Below, one piece after another: positions 7,916-17,401 of a stretch of 35,108 nucleotides of DNA. The DNA comes from Candidatus Aminicenantes bacterium RBG_19FT_COMBO_65_30 (lineage in GTDB: Bacteria; Acidobacteriota; Aminicenantia; Aminicenantales; Saccharicenantaceae). How positions within the stretch are numbered: the first letter of the stretch is position 1; every line of letters begins with the position of its first letter. The notes beneath the pieces are model-generated. The model searched no databases, was not told the origin of the DNA, and was given only the letters and a program-made list of their open reading frames with translations. The stretch lies in NCBI GenBank assembly GCA_001775755.1, contig MEYF01000002.1, positions 1-35,108 of the forward strand, read 5' to 3'. The translations under genes and the position numbers were made by a program.

Positions 7916-8773
7916 TCAGTCCCGTTTTAAAGGGACGATGCCGGCCATGTCGCCGATGACGTTGACCAGGTCCCTGTCCGAGGGGACGATGATCTTGGCG
8001 TTCGACTGAAGGGCCGTCTCGAGGGCTTGGAGCCGGCGCAGGACCTGGGCGTTGCCGACGAAGTATTTCTCGGCGGCTTCGTTGACCAGCTGGATGGCTT
8101 CGGCCTCGCCCTGGGCCTCGAGGATCTTGGCCTGGCGGACGCCCTCGGCTTTCTTGATCTCGGCCCGGCGCTCGCCGTCGGCGACCGTCTCCCGCGCCGT
8201 GGCGAAGTCGACCGCGGCGATCTTCTCGTTCTCGGCCTTGACGACTTTGTTCATCGTCTCCTGGACGTCCTTGGGCGGGTCGATCTCCTTGAGCTCGGTC
8301 CGGACGATGTCGATGCCCCAACGGGCCGTTTCCGTGGACAGGGTCTTGAGCAGCTCCTCGTTGATCTTGCCCCGCTCGCTGTTGGCCGACTTGAGCGTCA
8401 GCGTGCCGATGATGTTGCGCAGGGTCGTCCGGGCCAGGTTGACGATCTGCCACTGGAAATTGTTGACGTTGTACTGGGAGGCCTTGACGTTCGCCTCGTC
8501 CTCCTTGACCCGGAAATAGACCTGGGCGTCGACCCGGGCGTTGAGGTTGTCGTTGGTGATGATCTCCTGGGGCGCGGCGTCGACCATCATCTCGGTGATG
8601 TTGATCTGGCGCATCGTCTCGATGACGGGAATGATCCAGCTGAAGCCGGGCATCGCGAAGCGGTTGTACTTGCCCAGGCGCTCGATGAGCCCCCGGTGCG
8701 TCGGCCGGACGATCCGGATGCCCGCCAGGAATATGAAGATGACGACGACGACGATCCAAATATAAAGGGCCAT
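7916..8773 (-). CDS. SPFH/Band 7 (stomatin/prohibitin-like) membrane protein
   Basis: MALYIWIVVVVIFIFLAGIRIVRPTHRGLIERLGKYNRFAMPGFSWIIPVIETM..., N-terminal TM and SPFH signature. ATG at 8773; the longer ORF is off-frame upstream. Confidence 0.93.
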   Translation of the reverse strand: MALYIWIVVVVIFIFLAGIRIVRPTHRGLIERLGKYNRFAMPGFSWIIPVIETMRQINITEMMVDAAPQEIITNDNLNARVDAQVYFRVKEDEANVKASQYNVNNFQWQIVNLARTTLRNIIGTLTLKSANSERGKINEELLKTLSTETARWGIDIVRTELKEIDPPKDVQETMNKVVKAENEKIAAVDFATARETVADGERRAEIKKAEGVRQAKILEAQGEAEAIQLVNEAAEKYFVGNAQVLRRLQALETALQSNAKIIVPSDRDLVNVIGDMAGIVPLKRD

Positions 8774-8787
8774 GGGGTCCTCCTTTC

Positions 8788-9504
8788 TTACATCTTCCAG
8801 GTGCCGGCGACAAGGATGTTGGTTCCGGTGACGGCGGCCGCCTTGTCCGAAGCGCAGAAAGCCACGGCCTCGGCGACGTCCTCGAACGTGCCCAGCTGGG
8901 ATTCGGAGAGGTTCCGGACCTGGGGCAGGGCGCCGCCCCGGATGAGCCCCGGCGAGACCATATTGACCGTAATACCGTTCCCCACCTCGGAGGCGGCGGC
9001 AGTCCGGGTCAGCGTGAGCAGGCCCGTCTTGGCCACGGCGTAGGGGGCGATCGTCGGGAACGCGCCGAGGTGCTCGGCCCGGCTGTAGCCGATGTTGACG
9101 ACCCTCCCCCACTTCCGCTTGCGCATGCCGGGGAGGGCGGCCTTGAGACAGAAATAGGAGCCGAGGAGATTGCCCCGCAGGACGCGCTCCCAGTCGGCGA
9201 CCTCGAGCTGGTCCCAAGGCTTGACGAGGAACGGCCCGACGTTGTTGACGAGGACGTCGATGCGGGCGAACCTCTCCTCGACCTTCTTGACAAGGCCCGC
9301 GGCCTGGGCCTTCTTGGTCAGGTCGGCCCGGAAGACGGCGCTGAGCTTCCCTTTTTCGCGGATGGCGGCGGCGAGCTCCTGGGCCTCGTCGCGCCGGCTG
9401 AAGTAGTGGACGGCGACGCCGGAAACGTCCTCGGCCAACCGCAGCGCGATGGCCCGGCCCATGCCGCGGCCGGCGCCCGTCACCAGGGCGATGCGCAGGC
9501 TCAT
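8788..9504 (-). CDS. SDR-family oxidoreductase (3-oxoacyl-ACP reductase-like)
   Basis: TGAGRGMG nucleotide-binding motif, NNVG, YAVAK catalytic motif. Confidence 0.93.
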   Translation of the reverse strand: MSLRIALVTGAGRGMGRAIALRLAEDVSGVAVHYFSRRDEAQELAAAIREKGKLSAVFRADLTKKAQAAGLVKKVEERFARIDVLVNNVGPFLVKPWDQLEVADWERVLRGNLLGSYFCLKAALPGMRKRKWGRVVNIGYSRAEHLGAFPTIAPYAVAKTGLLTLTRTAAASEVGNGITVNMVSPGLIRGGALPQVRNLSESQLGTFEDVAEAVAFCASDKAAAVTGTNILVAGTWKM

Positions 9505-9508
9505 GGCG

Positions 9509-11032
9509 TCACGCCAGGATCCCGACGGCCTTCTCGACCGCCTCGAGGATCTCCCCGGATTCGACGACCTCCTTGAGCTTGTTGATATCGTCGTAAAGGG
9601 GCCGGTCCTCCTCGAGGCGGGCGACGTGCTTGCGGATGACCTCGTAGGCGGCCGCGGTCCCTTTGCCCGGCTTGTGGGGCTTGCGGAAATCGACGGCCTG
9701 GGCCCCGGCCATGAGCTCGATGGCCAGAACGGCCTGGGCGTTGTCGATGATCTGGCGCGTTTTGAGGGCCGTGGTCATGCCCATGCTGACGAAGTCCTCC
9801 TGGTCGGCCGCGGCCGGAATGGAGCCGGTGGCCGCCGGATGGGACAGGATGCGGTTCTCACAGATGAGCGCGCCGGCTGTGTACTGGGACAGCATCAGGC
9901 CAGAGAACATGCCCGCGCCCTTGGTCAGGAATGCCGGCAGGCCGGCGCTCAAGTGCGGGTTCATCAGGCGGTTGTGGCGGCGCTCCGAGAGGACGGCGAT
10001 GGTCGTCACGGCCGTGCCCAGGAGCTCGAGGGCGAAGGCCATTGGTACGGCCTGAAAATTAGCGCCGGTCAGGACGAGTTGTTCATCGGGGAAGAAGACG
10101 GGATTATCGGCCGCGCCGTTGAGCTCGATCTCGATCATGTACCGGGCCCACTTGAGGGCGTCGCGGCCGGCGCCGACGACCTGGGGCGTGCTGCGGAGGC
10201 TGTAGGCGTCCTGGACTTTCTTGCCCGGCCGGGCGAGGAGCTCGCTCCCCTCGGTGATGCGCCGGACGTTCTCGGCGGATTCCAGCGCGCCGGGGTAGCC
10301 GCGGGTCTTGTGGAGACGCTCGTCGTAGGCCTTCATGTTGGCGTTGAGGACCTCGAGCGTCATGGCCGCGGCGATCTCGGACATCTTGAGCCAGCGGTGG
10401 ACGTCGTGGACGGTCAGGGCGGACATACCGGCGATGACGTTGGAGCCGTTGATCATGGCCAGGCCGTCGCGGGCGTGGAGGACGAGGGGCTTGATGCCGG
10501 CCCGCTTGAGGGCCTCGGCGCCGGGCAGGCGCTCGCCCTTGTAGAAGGCCTCGCCCTCGCCCATGGGGACGAGGGCCATCTGAGCCATCGGCGACAGGTC
10601 GCCGCAGGCGCCGACAGAGCCTTTCTCGCACATGACCGGCGTCACGCCCTTGTTGAGGAGCTCGACCAAGGTTTCCGTGACGACCGGGCGAAGCCCCGAG
10701 TGGCCGTGGCAGTGGCAGTTGATCCGGCTGAGGATGGCCGCCCGGACGATCTCGCCGGGCATGGGCTTGCCGTAGCCGGCCGCGTGGCTGTAAATGAGAT
10801 AGCGCTGGTACTGCTCGACCTGCTCCTGCGTCAGGACGACGCTGGCCAGCTCGCCGATACCGGTGTTGACGCCGTACATGATCTCTTTCTTCAGGATCTT
10901 GTCCTCGAGCAGGGCCCGGCACTTCTCGATGCGCTTGAGCGCTTCGGGGGCCAGGGCGACGGCGGCGCCTTCGCGCGCCACCTGGACGACCTTTTCGACG
11001 GTCAGACCGGTCCCGTTCAGCGTGATGGACAT
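9509..11032 (-). CDS. Aromatic amino acid / histidine ammonia-lyase family protein (HAL-like)
   Basis: YGVNTGIGELASV, SHAAGYGKPMP, GSVGACGDLSPMAQ (MIO site), DQEDFVSMG. Confidence 0.92.
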   Translation of the reverse strand: MSITLNGTGLTVEKVVQVAREGAAVALAPEALKRIEKCRALLEDKILKKEIMYGVNTGIGELASVVLTQEQVEQYQRYLIYSHAAGYGKPMPGEIVRAAILSRINCHCHGHSGLRPVVTETLVELLNKGVTPVMCEKGSVGACGDLSPMAQMALVPMGEGEAFYKGERLPGAEALKRAGIKPLVLHARDGLAMINGSNVIAGMSALTVHDVHRWLKMSEIAAAMTLEVLNANMKAYDERLHKTRGYPGALESAENVRRITEGSELLARPGKKVQDAYSLRSTPQVVGAGRDALKWARYMIEIELNGAADNPVFFPDEQLVLTGANFQAVPMAFALELLGTAVTTIAVLSERRHNRLMNPHLSAGLPAFLTKGAGMFSGLMLSQYTAGALICENRILSHPAATGSIPAAADQEDFVSMGMTTALKTRQIIDNAQAVLAIELMAGAQAVDFRKPHKPGKGTAAAYEVIRKHVARLEEDRPLYDDINKLKEVVESGEILEAVEKAVGILA

Positions 11033-11104
11033 GGGGAAGCCTCCTCGGAGTTATGATCGGTGCCGTGATGCATGTTGAGCCCTACAACTTTAGCCGAAGT
11101 CGCG

Positions 11105-11203
11105 GAAGGGGTCAAACCTTAATTCTTATAATTTGCGAAACCCGACGAATCCTCCACTGCACAGGAAGGAGCAAAATTATAAGAATTAAGGTTTGACCCC
11201 TTC
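11105..11203. repeat. Long inverted repeat (REP/MITE-like element)
   Basis: Arm 11105-11136 GAAGGGGTCAAACCTTAATTCTTATAATTTGC; arm 11171-11203 is its reverse complement apart from one extra T; 34-bp spacer. Confidence 0.8.
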
Positions 11204-11206
11204 TGA

Positions 11207-11235
11207 TTGCTTGCTCGCGGCCGCTGTGCTATAAG
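11207..11235 (+). promoter_or_regulatory. Sigma70-type promoter for epimerase gene
   Basis: TTGCTT-N17-TATAAG directly beside the inverted repeat. Confidence 0.5.
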
Positions 11236-11279
11236 TATCACTCAGTTTTTAGATCATCCTCCGAGCGGAGACAACCCTG

Positions 11280-12257
<978 letters not shown>

Positions 12258-12263
12258 AACGCC

Positions 12264-13121
12264 CTACCTCGCCCGGACCAGCCTCTCCGCCAGGAAATTG
12301 GGCAGGGCGAAAGCGGCCCGGTAGACGTCCGGATTAAAGTACTTCAGCCCGTCGGGGATGTAGAGCGTCCTGACTTTCCCCGGGTCCACCTTGTCCGAGA
12401 GGAAATTGTAGCACCACATGCCGACGGGATAGGTGGGCACGGGACCGAGATAGAGGGCGGAATGGCGGAAGATTCTCTTCAGGAAAACGCTTTTCCGGGC
12501 GTGGGAATCCAGGTGGAGCATGAGCGAGCCAGCCTGAGAGGCGATGATGCCGCCGGGGTTGAGCTTCGATTTCAGCTTTCGATAGAAAGCCTCTTGGTGG
12601 AGGACCGTCGACGGGCCGACGGGGTCCGAGGAATCGACGAGGATGACGTCGAAGGTCTCGCGGACCTTGTCGATGAAAACGTTGCCGTCGGCGACGACGA
12701 GCTCCGCCCGACCGTCTTTGAACGTTTTCCTGAGCCAGGGGAAGTGCTCGCGGCAGGCCTCGATGACCTGGCCGTCGATCTCGACGAGCCAGGCCTTCTT
12801 GACCGGGTGCTTGAGGACCTCGCGGAGCGCCCCGCCGTCGCCGCCGCCGATGATCAGGACCTTGGCCGGGCGCGCATGGGAGGCCATGGCCGGGTGGACG
12901 AGCATCTCGTGGTAGTAGAACTCGTCCCGCTCGGTCGTCTGGACGAGCCCGTCGAGGAGGAGGACGCGGCCGTAGTCCTTGTTGCGGACGATCTCGATCC
13001 GCTGGAACTCGGACCGCCCCTCGTAAAGGACGTCCTTAACGGTGAAGAAGATGCCGGAGGCGCGGGTTTGAAATTCCCTGGCCTCGGTTTTTTTCGCGTT
13101 GAGCGCTCTGGTCGTCTTCAT
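12264..13121 (-). CDS. speE: Polyamine aminopropyltransferase (spermidine synthase)
   Basis: GGGDGGALREVLKH, VDSSDPVGPSTVLHQEAFY; ATG at 13121 preceded by AGGAGG. Confidence 0.92.
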   Translation of the reverse strand: MKTTRALNAKKTEAREFQTRASGIFFTVKDVLYEGRSEFQRIEIVRNKDYGRVLLLDGLVQTTERDEFYYHEMLVHPAMASHARPAKVLIIGGGDGGALREVLKHPVKKAWLVEIDGQVIEACREHFPWLRKTFKDGRAELVVADGNVFIDKVRETFDVILVDSSDPVGPSTVLHQEAFYRKLKSKLNPGGIIASQAGSLMLHLDSHARKSVFLKRIFRHSALYLGPVPTYPVGMWCYNFLSDKVDPGKVRTLYIPDGLKYFNPDVYRAAFALPNFLAERLVRAR

Positions 13122-13220
13122 ATTGTCCTCCTGCCTCTCTCCCGGCCGCCAATCTGCTGCCGCGGCCTCGGAACGCCCGCTCATGATAGCACATCTCCCT
13201 TTACGAGATATCAAGAAATG

Positions 13221-15046
13221 GAAGGTCTCTGTGAGGCGCGAAGGGTGTCGCCCCGAAGATCCCCGTTGTGGAGGGGGGACCCGCGCAGAGGCTGTGTCGC
13301 AATCTCCTTTCCCTCCCACCCCCCCATCAAGCGGAGGCGAGGGATAACCCAACGAGGGCTCCGAACCAAGCGTGTGTGATAGGATGAACTTGATCTCTCA
13401 GGAAGGATAAGCGAATGGCCTATCGGCACGGAGACCGGAACCAACTGGGGCTTTTCCCTTCGAGCATCGACGATTATGTGGCCAAGGACGACCCGGTGCG
13501 GGCCTACGACGCCTTCGTCGAGGCACTGGACTTCCAGGCGCTGGGGATCGATCTAGACGAGGATCAGGTCGGTCCCCCGGAGTACGACCCGAAGGCGATG
13601 CTGAAGCTTCTGGTCTATGGATACTCTTATGGGGTTCGGAGCTCCCGGAAACTGGAACGGGAGGTTCATCATAATCTCTCGTTCATCTGGCTGGTGGGAG
13701 GGTTGAAGCCGGATCATAAGACGATCGCGGAGTATCGGCGGAGCCATAAGAAGGCGCTCAGGGCGGTGCTGACGCAGAGCGTGAGGATGTGTCTTCGGCT
13801 GGGGCTGGTCGAGGGGAACACGCTGTTTTTGGATGGGACGAAGATTCGGGGGAACGCCTCGATCAAGAACACGTGGACCCAGGAGCGCTGTGAGCGGGAG
13901 ATGCGACGGATCGAAGAACGGGTGGCGGCGATCGTGGCCGAGAGCGAGCGGCTGGACGCGGCGGAAGAGGGGCAAGGGTCGCTGGTGGCGCTGGCCAAGG
14001 AGCTGGAAAAAGAGGACGTGCTGAAGGCCAGGGTGAAGGAGATCCTGGGCGGGTTGGCCAAGGGGGGCTCTCTGAACACGACGGACCGGGAGTGCGGGCG
14101 GTTCAGCAGCATGCAAGGATCGCACGCGGGATACAACGGGCAGGTGGTGGTCGACGAGAAGCACGGGCTGATCGTCTCGGCGGACGCGGTGAGGGAGGGG
14201 AACGATCTGGGGCAGTTCGCGGTGCAAGTGAAGAAGGCGGAGGAGGCGCTGGGGCGGCGCTGTGAGACGGCCTGTGCGGACGCCGGGTATGCGTCGACGG
14301 AGGAGCTGGAGAAGATCGACCGGGAGGGGGTGAAGGTCATCGTCCCGTCGCAGCGGCAGGCGGGGAAAGAGGAGAAGGGCCCGTTCGACAAGAGCCGTTT
14401 TCGGTACGATTGGGAGAAGGATGTCTATATCTGTCCGGAAGGGCAGGAGTTGGTGAGACGGAGCCGGAAAGAGAACGAGATCGCATATCGGATCCGTTAC
14501 CGGAAGACGTGTCTGCGGTGTCGGTATTATGGGATATGCACGACGTCGAAGCGAGGCCGGGAAGTGGACCGGCTGAAGAACGAGGAAGTGAAGGAGCGGC
14601 TGGAGGAACAGTACCGGGAGTCAACGTCGCAGGCGATTTACCGGAAGCGGAAAGAGAAGGCGGAACTGCCGTTCGGCCATATCAAGAGGAACTTAGGGGT
14701 GCAGGCGTTCCTGTTGCGGGGGCGGGCGGGGGCGGAGGCGGAGATGGGGTTGCTAACCAGCGGTTTTAATATCCGGCGGATGATGACTCTGCTGGGGACG
14801 GAGAGGCTGGTCAGGGTGTTGGGAGAGGCGGGATAAGCCGCGGAATACGGAAAGCGAGCGAGCGAAGAGAGCAAGTGGCCAGTTGAAGGGACCTTGAGGC
14901 TCCGAAGGTCCGAAAACAGAGGAATCCAGGATAAACCGGGAGGAATTAAGACACAGCCTCGAAGCGGGGGGAACCGCACGAACTGGTTCCCGGGGGGCCG
15001 GGGAGCTAGGGGCGATACCCCGAGCTAGCCGAAGAAGAGACCTTCC
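13221..15046 (+). mobile_element. IS1182-family insertion sequence
   Basis: Transposase flanked by inverted shared blocks: GGAAGGTCTCT (13221-13231 / 15036-15046), GGGTRTCGCCCC (13244-13255 / 15009-15020), GAGGCTGTGTC (13288-13298 / 14950-14960). Exact ends are inferred. Confidence 0.75.
13415..14836 (+). CDS. IS1182-family DDE transposase
   Basis: MAYRHGDRNQLGLFPSSIDDYVAKDDPVRAYDAFVEALDF; LFLDGTKIRGNAS; ACADAGYAS; C-terminal KAELPFGHIKRNLGVQAFLLRGRAGAEAEMGL. Full length, no internal stop. Confidence 0.95.
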   Translation: MAYRHGDRNQLGLFPSSIDDYVAKDDPVRAYDAFVEALDFQALGIDLDEDQVGPPEYDPKAMLKLLVYGYSYGVRSSRKLEREVHHNLSFIWLVGGLKPDHKTIAEYRRSHKKALRAVLTQSVRMCLRLGLVEGNTLFLDGTKIRGNASIKNTWTQERCEREMRRIEERVAAIVAESERLDAAEEGQGSLVALAKELEKEDVLKARVKEILGGLAKGGSLNTTDRECGRFSSMQGSHAGYNGQVVVDEKHGLIVSADAVREGNDLGQFAVQVKKAEEALGRRCETACADAGYASTEELEKIDREGVKVIVPSQRQAGKEEKGPFDKSRFRYDWEKDVYICPEGQELVRRSRKENEIAYRIRYRKTCLRCRYYGICTTSKRGREVDRLKNEEVKERLEEQYRESTSQAIYRKRKEKAELPFGHIKRNLGVQAFLLRGRAGAEAEMGLLTSGFNIRRMMTLLGTERLVRVLGEAG

Positions 15047-15078
15047 GTCCGCTTTGAGTATGTTGGGAAAAGGCCACG

Positions 15079-17289
15079 TCAGTAGATCTTGTCGAGCTTG
15101 ATGCCGCTGTAATATTTCTTCAGGATATCCTGGTACTTGCCGCCGGCCACGGCCATGCCGTAGGCGCCGACCTGACAGAGTCCGACGCCGTGTCCCCAGC
15201 CGCGTCCCGAGAAGGTGAACAGCTCGACGCGGCCCTCCTCGTCGTAGGCCCGGTCGACGACGAACAGGGTGTCGCGGAGCCCCAGCGCGGCCCGGATCTG
15301 GAAGCCACGGACGGTCGCGCTGTTGTCCGCCCCGGTCAGCACCAGCTCGATGGCCCGGCCCGAATCGCCCCGTGACTTGACCTTGAGGTCGACGAGTTCC
15401 CCGATCGGATAGGACTCGTTGATATGGGCTTCCAGCTCCTGCCTCGTCTTCCGGGCCTGCCAGCGGTTGAATCGCGAGGACCGGTCAAGGACGTTCGAGT
15501 TCGGCGGGAAAAAGACCTCGAGGTAGGCGACCTGGCCCTCCCGCTCGAGCCAGCGGATGTTCTCCCCGCCGAGGAGGGTCAGCTTCGTCGCGAAGGTCGT
15601 CTCCCCGTCGATCGTCCGGAGCAGGCGGACGTGGTTGGAGAGATGGAGCGTCTTGCGCTCGAAATCTTTGCCGATCTCGATGGTCCCTTTCCCGGCCGCC
15701 CGGAACAATCCGGTCTGGAAGAAGTCCTTATAGTCCTTGACGACGCGGGCCAGGGCCATGGCCAGCTCGGCCCGCCCGACGGACCGCTGCGGATCCCCGG
15801 TCCTCACGGAGGCCGGGAAGAGCCCCGACTGGAAACAATAGGCCAATGGCCGACGGTCCTTGCCCTGGACTTGGGGCATGTCCTTGAGGATGAAATCGAC
15901 CTCGCCCGGGAGAAGGAGCTGTTCGATCTTATCCTTCCAGTCGAAGGCGTCAACGAGCAGACGGGCCAGGCTGACGAAGCTCAGGGACGCGGGGCCGGGA
16001 GCGAACACGGGTTCCTTGATGCCGAGGAGCCGGCGGGTGTCCTTGATCCATTCGACCGCTTCGTCGAAAGACGCGCCCTGCCGGAAGTCCAGGGGCTCGG
16101 CGCCCATGGGCACGATGCCCAGGCCGAGCAGGAGGGCGACGTCGAGGTTGGCGTTCCGGCCGTCGACGGTGATGGGTGCGACCGGCGTCCGGGCCTCGAT
16201 CTGCCACTCCGGCTGTTTCTCGTAGCTGCATTCGACGCTTTTGAGGTAGGGAACGGGCCGGCCGGCGAACACGTTCTCGGCGTCCTCGGTCTTTCCGCCG
16301 CACGTGCTCGTGTAGAGGGCGTTGATCAGCTCGCCCCGGTATTTCAAGACCTCGCCTCTGGTCTCGTCGACCGCCCGCGTGCTCAGGGGGTGTTCGGACG
16401 ACATGCCGACGTAGAGCTGGGAGCGAGGCGTGCTGACGAGGTCGAAGCCGAGGCTCTTGTACTGTCCTTTGTTCTTGAGTGCGTAGGTCCGGGCGGCCAC
16501 GGCCTGGGCCTTGAGGGCCTCGAGGGCCCCGAACTGGCCGGGCGAAAGCTCGCCCGGAACGACGCTTTTCAGATAATCCTCCAGGTTGACGACGTTGACA
16601 AGGACGACGCCCTTCGGGGTCCCCCCCGTCATGGTCAGGAAGCCCCGGTAGCTCCGTCCATTGAGCGTCAGGAAGCTCTGAGGGTTGGCCGGGATGAAAT
16701 AGAGGACCGAATCCCGGCCGAGCGATTTGAGCTCGTCGTCGAGGACCATCCAGATCGGCCGGGAGGGCTCTTCGACGACCTCCTCGCGGTCGATCCAGAC
16801 GTCCTTCACGCCGGCGGCGTTGATCTCGGCGACCTTGGTCAAAGCGTCGCCGCGGGTCAGGAAATCGCCGAGCTTGACCTCGAAGACGCCGGCCGCGTCC
16901 GCCTCGCGGTCTTCGGCGACGTAGACCTTGCCGTCGAACTTGACCTTGAAGGCGGCCGCCAGCTGGTCGGCCTCTTCACGCTCCTTGGCGTGGGCCAGGA
17001 GGATGACGTATTTCTCGGTGAGCTTCTCGCCGCCCCCCTTGATCTGGACCTCGTCGGCGTCATCAGCGATCAGATTGTAATCGGTCTTGACCTCATAGAT
17101 CTTCATGCCCGCGGAGGAGCGGATGCGGATGTCCTTGAGGTTGGTGCCCAGGCCGATGCTGATGACGGGCTTGGGGATCATGAAGCCGTGAAAGAACGTC
17201 CCCTCGGTTCCGAATTCGACAGGGGTCCCCCCGAAGAAAAAGAACGCGACGAACAGGATAAACAGGTACTTTATCTTACGAAACTTCAT
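15079..17289 (-). CDS. SPOR + SpoIID/LytB-domain protein
   Basis: AQAVAARTYALKNKG, LYTSTCGGKTEDAENVF, GRGWGHGVGLCQVGAYGMA; SPOR-like segment KYVILLAHAKEREEADQLAAAFK. Confidence 0.92.
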   Translation of the reverse strand: MKFRKIKYLFILFVAFFFFGGTPVEFGTEGTFFHGFMIPKPVISIGLGTNLKDIRIRSSAGMKIYEVKTDYNLIADDADEVQIKGGGEKLTEKYVILLAHAKEREEADQLAAAFKVKFDGKVYVAEDREADAAGVFEVKLGDFLTRGDALTKVAEINAAGVKDVWIDREEVVEEPSRPIWMVLDDELKSLGRDSVLYFIPANPQSFLTLNGRSYRGFLTMTGGTPKGVVLVNVVNLEDYLKSVVPGELSPGQFGALEALKAQAVAARTYALKNKGQYKSLGFDLVSTPRSQLYVGMSSEHPLSTRAVDETRGEVLKYRGELINALYTSTCGGKTEDAENVFAGRPVPYLKSVECSYEKQPEWQIEARTPVAPITVDGRNANLDVALLLGLGIVPMGAEPLDFRQGASFDEAVEWIKDTRRLLGIKEPVFAPGPASLSFVSLARLLVDAFDWKDKIEQLLLPGEVDFILKDMPQVQGKDRRPLAYCFQSGLFPASVRTGDPQRSVGRAELAMALARVVKDYKDFFQTGLFRAAGKGTIEIGKDFERKTLHLSNHVRLLRTIDGETTFATKLTLLGGENIRWLEREGQVAYLEVFFPPNSNVLDRSSRFNRWQARKTRQELEAHINESYPIGELVDLKVKSRGDSGRAIELVLTGADNSATVRGFQIRAALGLRDTLFVVDRAYDEEGRVELFTFSGRGWGHGVGLCQVGAYGMAVAGGKYQDILKKYYSGIKLDKIY

Positions 17290-17319
17290 AGGGAACCCGC
17301 TGACTAATTGGACGGTACC

Positions 17320-17348
17320 ATGCTAGCGGAAGCCGGAGGTCTTGTCAA
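17320..17348 (-). promoter_or_regulatory. Sigma70-type promoter for SpoIID gene
   Basis: Minus strand TTGACA-N17-TAGCAT. Confidence 0.65.
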
Positions 17349-17401
17349 GCGAATAATCTAGCCGTGCTACATGCCTACGTAAGGTCCACAACCTGTTGTA
17401 T

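Noticed and set aside
9449-11056. 535-aa plus-strand ORF antisense to the ammonia-lyase
   Set aside because: Same artefact; the minus-strand product is unambiguous.
13221-15046. Possible group II intron from structured right-end sequence
   Set aside because: No reverse transcriptase or domain V motif; the encoded protein is an IS1182 transposase and the structures lie within IS ends.
15424-17307. 627-aa plus-strand ORF antisense to SpoIID gene
   Set aside because: Antisense codon-bias artefact; Asp/Val/Leu/Gly-rich, no recognised motif.
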